From Saliniramus sp050485405 (GTDB taxonomy: Bacteria; Pseudomonadota; Alphaproteobacteria; Rhizobiales; Beijerinckiaceae), in contig JBJHBI010000016.1 of the NCBI GenBank assembly GCA_050485405.1, positions 4,282-68,281 of the forward strand: 64,000 nucleotides of DNA, given 5' to 3'. Shown here piece after piece: positions 45,845 to 53,974 of this stretch. Each line of letters begins with the position of its first letter. The first letter of the stretch is position 1. The notes beneath the pieces were generated by a model that had not been told where the DNA came from, made no database searches, and saw only the letters and a program-made list of their open reading frames with translations. The translations under genes were made by a program, and so were the position numbers.

Positions 45845-46474
45845 TCAGCTATGGGCGAAGATGTCGGTCTCGGGCCATCCGGCGAGGTCGAGACGGGCGC
45901 GGACGGGCAGGAAATCGAAGCAGGCCTGCGCCAGATCCGCGCGCTCCTCGCGGGCGAGCATGATGTCGAGCCGCTCCTTGAGCTTGTGCAGATGCAGGAC
46001 GTCCGAGGCCGCGTAGTCGAGCTGCGCCTGGCTGAGCGTTTCCGCAGCCCAATCGGACGATTGCTGCTGCTTGGAGATCTCCACCTGCAGCAATTCGCGC
46101 AGCAAATCCTTCAGGCCGTGGCGGTCGGTATAGGTGCGCACCAGCCTGGAGGCGATCTTGGTGCAGTAGACCGGCCCCGTCATGGCGCCGAGCGCGTGCT
46201 GGAGCACGGCGAGATCGAAGCGGGCGAAATGAAAGATCTTGAGCGTGTCGGGGCGCGTCAGCACCCGCGCGAGATTGGGTGCACCACCCTGCGGACGGGC
46301 GAGCTGCTCGCGGGTGATCTGGACGACATCGGCCTCCCCGTCCCCCTTGGAGATCTGCACGACGCAGAGCCGGTCGCGCAACGGATTGAGCCCCAGCGTC
46401 TCCGTATCGACGGCGATAGCGGGACCGGGATCGTAATCGGCGGGGAGATCCCCCAGATGGTGACGCACGCTCAT
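45845..46474 (-). CDS. Short RNase D-type 3'-5' exonuclease
   Basis: Compact DEDDy exonuclease of 209 residues without HRDC domains. Exo I is AVDTETLGLNP (about residues 20-30), Exo II is FHFARFDLAVLQHAL with the second Asp, and Exo III is QLDYAASDVLHLHKL with the catalytic Tyr and Asp. All four acidic residues expected for activity are seen. Such short RNase D proteins are regularly located upstream of lptC in rhizobia. GAGGAAG precedes the ATG at 46474. It coexists with the full-length RNase D at the left edge of the window. Confidence 0.9.
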   Translation of the reverse strand: MSVRHHLGDLPADYDPGPAIAVDTETLGLNPLRDRLCVVQISKGDGEADVVQITREQLARPQGGAPNLARVLTRPDTLKIFHFARFDLAVLQHALGAMTGPVYCTKIASRLVRTYTDRHGLKDLLRELLQVEISKQQQSSDWAAETLSQAQLDYAASDVLHLHKLKERLDIMLAREERADLAQACFDFLPVRARLDLAGWPETDIFAHS

Positions 46475-46940
46475 GCGTTGACTTCCTCGCTTGACCGGTA
46501 GAACGCGCAGGTGATTTCACTTCCCCCCGCATCTGTCAAATCACGTATCGATGCGGTGGTGAGGTGGTTTGAATTTCGTTTCTTGCAGGGCCCGCGCGGG
46601 CCGAGCTTCGGAGCACGGGCATCAATAAGCCCTACGATCCATTCCATTTGATGCAGGGTATCAGTCTGACGCAACCCGCCCCACAGAACTAGCGAGCAAT
46701 CGCGCTCAACTCCATAGCGTCAGGAATTAAAGGCGGAACGGCTTTGGTTCGCAGAAATTCACTCCGTGCCGCCTTCAACCGGTGGGAGAGGGTAGCGGAC
46801 GATTGGTAGCAAGGCGGCCCGATCATCGATGCGGGAACTTCGAGACCGGTCGAGAAGTTGAGATCGCTAGGCCACCACAGCGGAAGCTGAAGTGGGCCGC
46901 ATACACGTCGACCGCCTCAACGGGAGAAGGTGCGCCGCTT
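46475..46940. other. Lower-GC intergenic region with a transposase remnant
   Basis: About 465 bases between the short RNase D gene and the antiporter, clearly less GC-rich than the surroundings. On the minus strand at about 46570-46710 lies the transposase-tail remnant annotated separately. The rest holds the upstream region of the antiporter and no other recognisable gene. Confidence 0.55.
46572..46710 (-). pseudogene. Remnant of an IS1-like transposase C terminus
   Basis: The minus strand encodes LHQMEWIVGLIDARAP followed by GPRGPCKKRNSN, which resembles the C-terminal end of IS1-type transposases (a 'W(S)xExIVxLIDAxAPxPGxRGPYKKR' tail). The frame has no proper start, the upstream part is cut by a stop codon near 46722, and the typical stop after the KKR tail is missing, so this is a decayed fragment of at most about 45 residues. 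No inverted repeats or target duplication were identified. Confidence 0.4.
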
Positions 46941-48134
46941 TTGATTGACGATGTAACTGCCCAATTCGCAGTCGTTGTAACGGCGGCACTGATTGTCCAG
47001 CTTGGTTTCGAGCGCAGGCGGCTCCCTGGCATCATCGGACTTCTGATTCTTGGTATGTTAATTGGTCCGGGCGGGCTCGGTGTTCTCCCGAGAGAGCCTG
47101 TGGTAGAGTTGTTCGGTTCTATCGGTCTGCTCTACATCATGTTCGTCGCTGGCGTAGAAATCGATCTTGGCACGGTTCGAGATCATAAGAACGAGAGTGC
47201 GACCTTCGGCATTTTCGCCTTCGTGACAACCTTTGCACCTGCCACTGCTGTTGGACTCGTGATGGGGCTCGACCCAGCTGGTGCGGTTCTGCTCGGCGCT
47301 GCCCTTTCCTCCCACACGCTTGTATCCTATCCGACCATAAACCAATTGGGACTCGCCAAGCATCGGCCGATCGTGGCCGCAACCGGCGGCACGCTGCTGA
47401 CCGACACCGCCGCGCTAATCGTTCTCGTCATGGTGATCCAGCTTGCCGACGGCGAGGGCGGACTACTCGTCGCGCTGGGGCCCCTTCTGCTACTTGGCAT
47501 ATTGGCTGCGCTCTCTCTAGTCGTCATACCAAGAGTGGCGGATCGGTTGATGATCTCAAAGACAAACACGCCAGCTGAAAAGGTTCTGGCGGCGCTTGTC
47601 ATCCTGCTGCTGCTGTCCCTGATCGCAGATTTGATCGGGACAGAAGACATACTTGGTGCCTTTCTCGCCGGTCTCTGTCTCAATGCTGCACTTCACCGTC
47701 ACGTCAGAGTCCGAGAACAGGTGGAGTTTGTCGGACGCCTGCTCTTCATCCCTTTCTTCTTCGTTGATACGGGAATGCGGCTTGATCTCAACGTTTTTGT
47801 CGAAGGGACGGATGTCTGGTTTCTCGCATTCGCCCTCTTGGGCGTCATTATCGTGGGCAAGATGGCAGCAGCCTGGGGTGCAGGATGGATGTACGGCTAC
47901 GCCATGCGAGATAGGATTGTCATGGCGGGATTGTCATTTCCCCAAGCCGCCGCCACACTTGCCGTTATCGTTGTGGGAATGGAACTCGGCCTTGTCGATG
48001 CGACCACCGCCGATGCGGTCATTATCGTAATCTTCGCCACTTGTCTGATTGGTCCGCTCGTCACCGGCGCGAGCGCGCGGCGTATCCTCATCGCGAGACA
48101 GCAAAAAAGCAAAGACATCGGCAGCAGGCCATGA
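46941..48134 (+). CDS. Kef-type (CPA2) cation:proton antiporter
   Basis: Membrane antiporter of about 397 residues with roughly 12 helices and no C-terminal TrkA/RCK domain. Helix features include LGMLIGPGGLGVLP, FVAGVEIDL, ALSSHTLVSYPTINQLGL, GGTLLTDTAALIVLV with the conserved Thr-Asp of the CPA transport site, and LSLIADLIGTEDILGAFLAGL. No ATG is available near the expected N terminus. TTG 46941, with GGAGAAGG upstream, is the likely start; an in-frame ATG at 46782 would add a basic, non-membrane stretch. The codon usage is less GC-rich than that of neighbours, suggesting acquisition by transfer. Ion specificity (K+ or Na+) is not readable. Confidence 0.85.
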   Translation: MIDDVTAQFAVVVTAALIVQLGFERRRLPGIIGLLILGMLIGPGGLGVLPREPVVELFGSIGLLYIMFVAGVEIDLGTVRDHKNESATFGIFAFVTTFAPATAVGLVMGLDPAGAVLLGAALSSHTLVSYPTINQLGLAKHRPIVAATGGTLLTDTAALIVLVMVIQLADGEGGLLVALGPLLLLGILAALSLVVIPRVADRLMISKTNTPAEKVLAALVILLLLSLIADLIGTEDILGAFLAGLCLNAALHRHVRVREQVEFVGRLLFIPFFFVDTGMRLDLNVFVEGTDVWFLAFALLGVIIVGKMAAAWGAGWMYGYAMRDRIVMAGLSFPQAAATLAVIVVGMELGLVDATTADAVIIVIFATCLIGPLVTGASARRILIARQQKSKDIGSRP

Positions 48135-48194
48135 CCCACCACCATCGCTGCGCCCCCGCTTGACACCTCTCCACACCGCCCCCATCCCGGTCCG

Positions 48195-49043
48195 ATGACC
48201 ACGCACGACCCTGCCCTCCTCGCCCGCCTGACGCCGATCACCGATCCGGAGGATCCGCGCATCGCGGATTATCGCGACGTGCGCGATCGTGATCTGAAAG
48301 GGCGGGGCGGGTTATTCATGGCGGAGGGCGCGGTGGTCCTTCGGGAAATGGCGCGCGGCGCGCGGTTTGGCTTCGAATCCGTGCTGATCGCGGAAAACCG
48401 CGTCGACGCCATGGCGGACTGGCTCGTGGCTCTGCCCGGGCAGGTCCCGGTCTTCGTGGCGGAAGGCGCCGTCATGGATGCGATTGCGGGGTTTCCGATC
48501 CATCGCGGTATTCTCGCGCTCGCCCGGCGCGGTGAGCCGATCGCCGCGCAAACGCTTCTGGAAAGCGCTCAGGCGCAGGGGCTGGTGGTGGCCTGTTTCG
48601 GCATCGCAAATCACGACAATCTCGGCGGCATCTTCCGCAACGCCGCCGCGTTCGGCGCCCACGGCATCCTGCTCGATGCCGCCTGCTGCGATCCGCTCTA
48701 TCGCAAGGCGTTGCGCGTCTCGGTCGGAGCTGCGGCGCGGGTCCCCTTCGCGCGGCTCGATACCGCCCCGGGCTCGTCCGGAGATCCCTGCACGCTGCTG
48801 CGCGCCCACGGGTTCAAACCGCTCGCCCTGTCGCCGCGCGGGACGCTCACCCTCGCGGAAGCGGCGGCGCGCCATACGGGACGGCGCGCGCTTTTGCTCG
48901 GGAGCGAGGGGCCCGGCCTCGCTCCGTCCGTGATCGATACGGCAACGAGCGTGCGCATCGCCATGCAGGGTGATTTCGACAGCCTGAACGTCGCCACGAC
49001 CTCGGGCATCGCGCTCTATGCGCTGACGCGCGAGACTGCGTGA
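48195..49043 (+). CDS. SpoU/TrmH family RNA 2'-O-methyltransferase
   Basis: SAM-dependent RNA ribose methyltransferase with a trefoil-knot SPOUT fold, 282 residues. Motif 1 is NHDNLGGIFRNAAAFGAHGILLD with the conserved Asn and Arg, motif 2 is LLLGSEGPGL, motif 3 is SLNVATTSGIAL. An N-terminal substrate-binding domain covers about residues 25-115. It is of the generic type (rRNA or tRNA target unknown). Convergent with the HExxH protein gene. Confidence 0.92.
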   Translation: MTTHDPALLARLTPITDPEDPRIADYRDVRDRDLKGRGGLFMAEGAVVLREMARGARFGFESVLIAENRVDAMADWLVALPGQVPVFVAEGAVMDAIAGFPIHRGILALARRGEPIAAQTLLESAQAQGLVVACFGIANHDNLGGIFRNAAAFGAHGILLDAACCDPLYRKALRVSVGAAARVPFARLDTAPGSSGDPCTLLRAHGFKPLALSPRGTLTLAEAAARHTGRRALLLGSEGPGLAPSVIDTATSVRIAMQGDFDSLNVATTSGIALYALTRETA

Positions 49044-49093
49044 CGAGTGGCGCGGGAGCCCCGGCCCGGGAGCCCCGTCCCGCTCCACTCATT

Positions 49094-49702
49094 TCATTCC
49101 ATGGGAAGCTTGCCGGACATGCGCGGGCCATGTGGCGTCGCGGGCGCGTTGGGGCGCACCTCGGTGCCGTAGGCCTTGATGCCGCCGCTGCCCATGTCGA
49201 GCTCGCGCTTGATCACGGCCTGGAAACGCTGGTTGGGGCCGAAACCGCCGAGCGGCCCGTCCTCCAGCTTGGCCAGGGCATGGCCGCATTCGTGGATGAG
49301 CAGGTCGAGCAGGTTCCCCTGATCGAGATTGATATAGATCTTCTCGTCGCGCGCGCCGATCGTGGACCGGCTGTTGCCGCCGCCATGGCCGATCGTGATC
49401 CACAGCGTGTCGTAATCGCCGAGCGCCTTGTTGAGCACACCGCGAAAGGTCGGGCTCAGCCGCACCAGCCGGTGGAGATAGGACATGCATTCGCGCGCGC
49501 GCTCGCCGGAAATGATGATCTGGTCGTCGAAGCCGCGCGCCACCCGCGCCTCGGCGGCCTCGGTATCGTGATGAGCGAGGTATTCGCGCCGCAGGGCCGC
49601 CTGGAATTCACGCGATTTCTCCTGAAGATCGCTCTCGCTGCGCGAGGGCGTGACCGGAGTGATCTCCGGTGAACCTTGCAAGCGTCTCGGACCCTTGACC
49701 AT
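49094..49702 (-). CDS. Putative HExxH zinc peptidase, unrecognised family
   Basis: A 202-residue hydrophilic protein without signal peptide or membrane segment. It contains a complete zincin motif, IHECGHAL, with His137, Glu138 and His141. The strand arrangement before it (FRGVLNKAL, then a TLWITIGHGGGNSRSTI loop, then KIYINLDQGNLLDLL) resembles the order in M91-type (NleD-like) effector peptidases: substrate-edge strand, IYIN strand, active-site helix. A downstream third ligand is not obvious. The N terminus is Ser/Pro-rich. The ATG at 49702 has GAGG 7 bases upstream. No secretion-system genes are near. Function is not assigned. Confidence 0.65.
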   Translation of the reverse strand: MVKGPRRLQGSPEITPVTPSRSESDLQEKSREFQAALRREYLAHHDTEAAEARVARGFDDQIIISGERARECMSYLHRLVRLSPTFRGVLNKALGDYDTLWITIGHGGGNSRSTIGARDEKIYINLDQGNLLDLLIHECGHALAKLEDGPLGGFGPNQRFQAVIKRELDMGSGGIKAYGTEVRPNAPATPHGPRMSGKLPME

Positions 49703-49902
49703 GATCACGCCTCACACGGTTCACGCCTCACGCGGCATGAGCGCTTCCCGGCCTGGCCGGGTACCGCTGCGGCACGCAACCAGTGCACATCAGTGCGCCC
49801 GCAAAACACTACAATTTAAAATTATAAATACATCCAGTATTATTTCAAGAGTGGCACCGCGCCGGCGGCGCGATGCGCATCCTTGCCCGCCTCGCCGATT
49901 GA

Positions 49903-51144
49903 TCAGGCGCGGTGATGAACGGCGGCCTCGCCGGCCTGGACGATACCCTGCTTCATCACCAGCGAGAGACGCTGCGGCAGCCCCGACATGACGGCGATGT
50001 CGCGCAGCGGATCGCCCGCAAAGGCGATCAGATCGGCGCTGTATCCCGGGGCGATGCGACCGATGCGATCCTCCATGTTCAAGAGACGCGCACCATTCAC
50101 CGTGGCACAGCGCAGGATCTCCGCCGCCGGCATGACCTCCGCACGCAGGACGAACTCGTCGAGCTGGCGGCGATGCATCACGCCGAGGAGATCGGTGCCG
50201 TAGGCCATCGGCACACCGAGGCGATAGGCGGCCTCGACGGCACGGATACCGGCATCGAGAACGATGTCGATCTTCGCCGCGAGGCTCTCCGGCAGCCCGG
50301 CCGCCACCCCCTCGTCCGCGAGTGCGCGATAGGTGGAGAGCGTGGGCACGAGGAAGGCGCCCCGCTCCTTCATCAGGGTGAGGCTCGCCTCGTCGGCGAG
50401 GTTGCCGTGTTCGATGGAGCGCACGCCGTTGCGCACGCAGCGCTCGATCGCCCGCGCCGTATAGGCATGAGCGACGACGTAGCGATTGGCCATCAGCGCC
50501 TCGTCGACGACGGCGGCGATCTCGGCCTCGGAATACTGGTCGGAGTCGATACGGTCGGTCGGTGACGAGACCCCGCCATTGGCCATGATCTTGACGTGAT
50601 GCGCGCCCCTGCGCAATTCGTCGCGGGCGGCGGCGCGAACGGCATCGACACCGTCGCAGCGGCGCCCGAGACTGGGAACGGTATAGGCCTCGTCACGCAG
50701 ATCCTCGCCCGGGCCGCGCATGTCGCCGTGGCCTCCCGTCGGGGTCAGCGCCTTGCCGCCGAAAGCGATGCGCGGTCCGACGAACAGCCCGTCCTCGACC
50801 GCCTTCGCCAGACCGAAATCACACCCGCCGACATCGCGCACGGTGGTGAAACCGCGCTGCGTCATCTCGCGCAGGGTCCGCGAGGCCCGCGCGGCGACCT
50901 CGAAAGGCGATTGCCGTTCGATGGCCGAGAAATCCGCCGTATGGGCGATCACATGCACGTGGGAATCGATCAGCCCCGGCATCACGGTGGCTCCGGCCAC
51001 GTCGATCCGCCGTGCATCGGCCAGAGCAGGCGGCGTGCGCGCGAGTTCGCGAATGGTGCCGTCCTCGATCACGATATGCGCCTCGTCGATATAAGCACCC
51101 GCGTCGACATCGAGGATATTCGCGTTCGAGATGATCGTGAGCAT
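49903..51144 (-). CDS. Amidohydrolase family protein (Xaa-Pro dipeptidase/imidazolonepropionase-like)
   Basis: Metal-dependent hydrolase of 413 residues with the composite beta-sandwich and TIM-barrel fold. Metal ligands appear as DSHVHVI (about residues 62-68), the carboxylatable Lys in HHVKIMANGGVSS, His in VVAHAYTARAI and EHGNLADE, and Asp in MAYGTDLLG. It belongs to the prolidase-like 'Met_dep_hydrolase_A' group; the substrate would be a cyclic or peptidic amide. GGAAGGAAGG precedes ATG 51144. It is divergent from a TRAP operon that includes a TetR gene and is plausibly its catabolic partner. Confidence 0.88.
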   Translation of the reverse strand: MLTIISNANILDVDAGAYIDEAHIVIEDGTIRELARTPPALADARRIDVAGATVMPGLIDSHVHVIAHTADFSAIERQSPFEVAARASRTLREMTQRGFTTVRDVGGCDFGLAKAVEDGLFVGPRIAFGGKALTPTGGHGDMRGPGEDLRDEAYTVPSLGRRCDGVDAVRAAARDELRRGAHHVKIMANGGVSSPTDRIDSDQYSEAEIAAVVDEALMANRYVVAHAYTARAIERCVRNGVRSIEHGNLADEASLTLMKERGAFLVPTLSTYRALADEGVAAGLPESLAAKIDIVLDAGIRAVEAAYRLGVPMAYGTDLLGVMHRRQLDEFVLRAEVMPAAEILRCATVNGARLLNMEDRIGRIAPGYSADLIAFAGDPLRDIAVMSGLPQRLSLVMKQGIVQAGEAAVHHRA

Positions 51145-51474
51145 GCGGCCCTTCCTTCCTACGGCGCGCCTTCTCGCGGCGCATTCACAAAGCCGATTAC
51201 CCGGCCAGGCCAAGGATAGGATGCGACACAAAAACCGTCAATCTTGTTGGCAAACAACTGCTTATTTCATCACAGCAATTATTTCACGCAATATAAAAAC
51301 AGTCAGGCTTGACGGTGAATGGCGAGTGCGCATAGGCTCTGTTCCAGCGCGGGGAAACGGGCTACCGCTGCGGTAGACCGAGCGCAGACCGGAGCGCCGG
51401 CGGCCCTCGGGGACGTCCCGCGCCGCCGGATACGCCATCGAAAGACGGCATTCGAAGAAAGAGGGAGCAGGCTG
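51145..51474. other. Divergent control region with inverted repeat
   Basis: About 330 bases between the amidohydrolase and dctP genes; the middle (51225-51320) is AT-rich. No gene is seen. It holds TTGACG (51313-51318) as a possible -35 element for dctP and the inverted repeat annotated at 51244-51257. Confidence 0.5.
51244..51257. promoter_or_regulatory. Inverted repeat TTGTT-N4-AACAA, candidate TetR operator
   Basis: A perfect 5-bp inverted repeat with a 4-base spacer lies in the AT-rich core between the divergent amidohydrolase and TRAP genes, where a regulator encoded in the operon would be expected to bind. The assignment to the TetR protein is inference. Confidence 0.35.
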
Positions 51475-52629
51475 ATGACGGGGAACGAGCTTATGAAGGC
51501 CGCGATCGGGGGCGTCGCCCTCGCCGCACTCACACTGGGAAGCGCAACACTGGGAAGCGCACAGGCCCAGACGACATTCACCACCACCGCGTTCTACGAC
51601 CAGAACCACCCGCTGTCCCATTACGGCTATGTGGAATGGGGCGACATGCTGGTCGAATTGTCGGACGGCGCGTTGCAGCCGGAATTCTTCGCCGGCACGG
51701 TGCTCCTGGCTCCGCGCGCCGCGCTGCAGGGGATCCGCGACGGCGTCGTGCAGGTCGCCCACCACGCCGCCGTGTTCACCCCCTCGGAACTGCCCGTCGC
51801 CAACGCGGTGCAGGAACTCGGTTTCAACTTCTCCGATCCGATCGTCGGCATCTTCGCGGTGGCCGATTTCTCGATCAACAACCCGACCCAGCAGGCGGAA
51901 TGGGAGGAGAGCGGCGTCGTCTATCTCGGCGCCTACAACACCCCCGCCTACATCATCTTCTGCCGCGAGCCGGTGCGTAATCTCGAAGAGATGCAGGGCA
52001 AGCGTATCCGCACCGCCGGCTCCACGGTTTCGCGCTGGGTCGAGAGCGTCGGCGGCGTGCCGGTGAACGTGCCTTCGAGCGAGATGTATACGGGTCTCGA
52101 ACGCGGCACGCTGGATTGCGCCTCGAATGCGCCGAACGATCTCGTCGACCGTTCGCTCTACGAGGTCGCCGATCACACCACGCTCGTCCCGACGGGTATG
52201 TACTGGGCCGGTCCGCATTGGGGCGCCAACCCGGAATTCTGGGCGGGGCTTTCCGTCGATGAGCGGCGCTGGATGATGGAAGCGACTGCCCGTTCCATGG
52301 CGCGGATGAATATCGGCTACATCGCCGCGAGCGAGCGCGCCCTGGAGGAAGCAGCGGCACGTGGCCATGAGATCCACGAACCCGAAGCCGACATGATGGC
52401 CTCCATCGACGAGTTCCGGGAGCGGGCGCTCACCAGCGTCTACGAGACCGCCGAGACCACCTATGGCCTCTCGAACGGCCCCGAGGTGATCGACGACTTC
52501 ATCGCCACCGTGGCGAAGTGGGAGGAACTCCTCGCCGATGTCGATCGCACCGACGAGAACGCGCTGACGGCCATCGCCCTGCGCGAGATCTACGACAAGC
52601 TGGACCCGGAGACATACGGCGTTTACTGA
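51475..52629 (+). CDS. dctP: TRAP transporter solute-binding protein, DctP family
   Basis: Periplasmic binding protein of 384 residues. Signal peptide about residues 7-30 (AAIGGVALAALTLGSATLGSAQAQ). The DctP fold is recognised by YDQNHPLSHYGYVEWGDML, the GVVQVAHHAAVF strand, and MQGKRIRTAGSTVSRWVESVGG, which contains the conserved Arg that usually contacts a substrate carboxylate. The ATG at 51475 follows AGAGGGAGCAGG. The substrate is unknown, but the adjoining amidohydrolase suggests an amide-containing or cyclic acid. Confidence 0.92.
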   Translation: MTGNELMKAAIGGVALAALTLGSATLGSAQAQTTFTTTAFYDQNHPLSHYGYVEWGDMLVELSDGALQPEFFAGTVLLAPRAALQGIRDGVVQVAHHAAVFTPSELPVANAVQELGFNFSDPIVGIFAVADFSINNPTQQAEWEESGVVYLGAYNTPAYIIFCREPVRNLEEMQGKRIRTAGSTVSRWVESVGGVPVNVPSSEMYTGLERGTLDCASNAPNDLVDRSLYEVADHTTLVPTGMYWAGPHWGANPEFWAGLSVDERRWMMEATARSMARMNIGYIAASERALEEAAARGHEIHEPEADMMASIDEFRERALTSVYETAETTYGLSNGPEVIDDFIATVAKWEELLADVDRTDENALTAIALREIYDKLDPETYGVY

Positions 52630-52700
52630 TGCCGCGGGTGCCGCGTTGCGAGGCCCGCATCGCGGCACCCCTTTCCGGAAATCGAACGGGATCTCAGGTG

Positions 52701-53432
52701 ATGCAGCACAAGGTCGGCGGCACTGCGAGCGGGCGAGGCGAGCGGCGGAAACCGGCGCGTACGAGGGCGCCACGCACCCAGGCCGAGCGTTCGGCGAGCA
52801 CGCGCGAGAAGATCCTCACCGTCACCATCGACCTTCTGTACGAACAAGGCCTGCGCGACACTTCCACGGTGGATATCGCCAATGCGGCGGGTGTCTCGCG
52901 CGGGGCGCTGCTGCACCATTATCCGACCAAGGAAGAGCTCCTGAAGGAGGCCTTGCGCTATCTGCTTCATGCGGAGATCGACAGCATCCGCGCGATGGCG
53001 CTGGAGATCGACGACGGGCGCCTCGACACGGACGGGCTGTTCGAGGCGCTGTGGGAGAAGTTTTCCGGGCGGCTGTTCATGGTGACGCTCGAATACGTCA
53101 CCGCCTCGCGCACCGATCCGGCGATCCGCGCGGCCCTGCAACCGGTCGCCTACGAGTTCAACGCCTCCCTCGACGAGATCTGGGAGCTCTTCTTCACCGA
53201 GAGCGCCGTCGCACCGGGCGAGCGCCGCAAGGCCCTCACCGCGACGCTGTGCTTCATGCGCGGCATGGGCACGCAGAAGGTCTGGCGCGAAGATCCCAAA
53301 TTCTTCGCCGACATGCTGGATTTCTGGAAGACGATCATCCGCTCCTCGATCGGCCTCGAACGCAAGAGCGAGAGCGAAGACGGGCGGGAAGATGTGCGGG
53401 AAGACGGGCGGCACGGCGCCCGGGGAGGCTGA
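52701..53432 (+). CDS. TetR/AcrR family transcriptional regulator
   Basis: DNA-binding repressor-type protein of about 243 residues. A basic N-terminal tail precedes the TetR HTH (about 32-85): TREKILTVTIDLLYEQGL, then DIANAAGVSRGALLHHYPTKEELL. An all-helical ligand domain follows to about residue 215, and the tail is highly charged (Ser/Glu/Asp/Arg). An alternative ATG at 52629 overlaps the dctP stop (TGATG) and would extend the protein by 24 residues. The gene is placed between dctP and dctQ, all on one strand, so the regulator is probably part of the operon it controls. Confidence 0.88.
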   Translation: MQHKVGGTASGRGERRKPARTRAPRTQAERSASTREKILTVTIDLLYEQGLRDTSTVDIANAAGVSRGALLHHYPTKEELLKEALRYLLHAEIDSIRAMALEIDDGRLDTDGLFEALWEKFSGRLFMVTLEYVTASRTDPAIRAALQPVAYEFNASLDEIWELFFTESAVAPGERRKALTATLCFMRGMGTQKVWREDPKFFADMLDFWKTIIRSSIGLERKSESEDGREDVREDGRHGARGG

Positions 53433-53434
53433 GG

Positions 53435-53932
53435 ATGCTCACGCGCATCGAAAAGGGCATGGATCTTGTCGCAAAGGCGTTGCTCGCGCTGGGTTGCGTC
53501 TTCCTCGCCCTGATGATGCTCCACGTCACCGCCGACGTGACGATGCGCTACGTCCTGAACCGGCCGATCACGGGCACCCCGGAAACCGTCGCCTATTACT
53601 ACATGGTCTTCGCCGTCTTCCTGCCCCTCGCCTTCGTCGAGCGGCGCGGGGAGCATATCCGCGTCGATCTGTTCACGCAGATGATGCCGCACGGGCTGCA
53701 ACTCGCGCTCTATCTGGTCGCATGCGGTCTCGGGCTGATCTTCTTCGGCATGGTCGGGTATCAGAGCTATCTCGACGCGCTGCGCGCGACCACGCGCGGC
53801 GAGACGATCATGTCGAATTTTCTTTTCTACATCTGGCCGGCACGCTGGGCCCTGCCAATCGGCTTCGGCGGGATCATGCTCGCCATTCTCGTCAACATGA
53901 TCAGGGCGTTGCGCCTGCGGCGCGCACTCTGA
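53435..53932 (+). CDS. dctQ: TRAP transporter small permease, DctQ family
   Basis: Four-helix membrane subunit of 165 residues; helices at about 15-37, 52-70, 92-113 and 135-158. The conserved core ADVTMRYVLNRPITGTPE followed by an acidic/aromatic helix is typical of DctQ. It starts 2 bases after the TetR stop behind GGGGAGG, which argues for co-translation. Pairs with the large subunit encoded 42 bases downstream. Confidence 0.9.
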   Translation: MLTRIEKGMDLVAKALLALGCVFLALMMLHVTADVTMRYVLNRPITGTPETVAYYYMVFAVFLPLAFVERRGEHIRVDLFTQMMPHGLQLALYLVACGLGLIFFGMVGYQSYLDALRATTRGETIMSNFLFYIWPARWALPIGFGGIMLAILVNMIRALRLRRAL

Positions 53933-53974
53933 CGATCGGCCTGCCCCGCTGACGGGCGCGCCCGCTTTCTGGAC

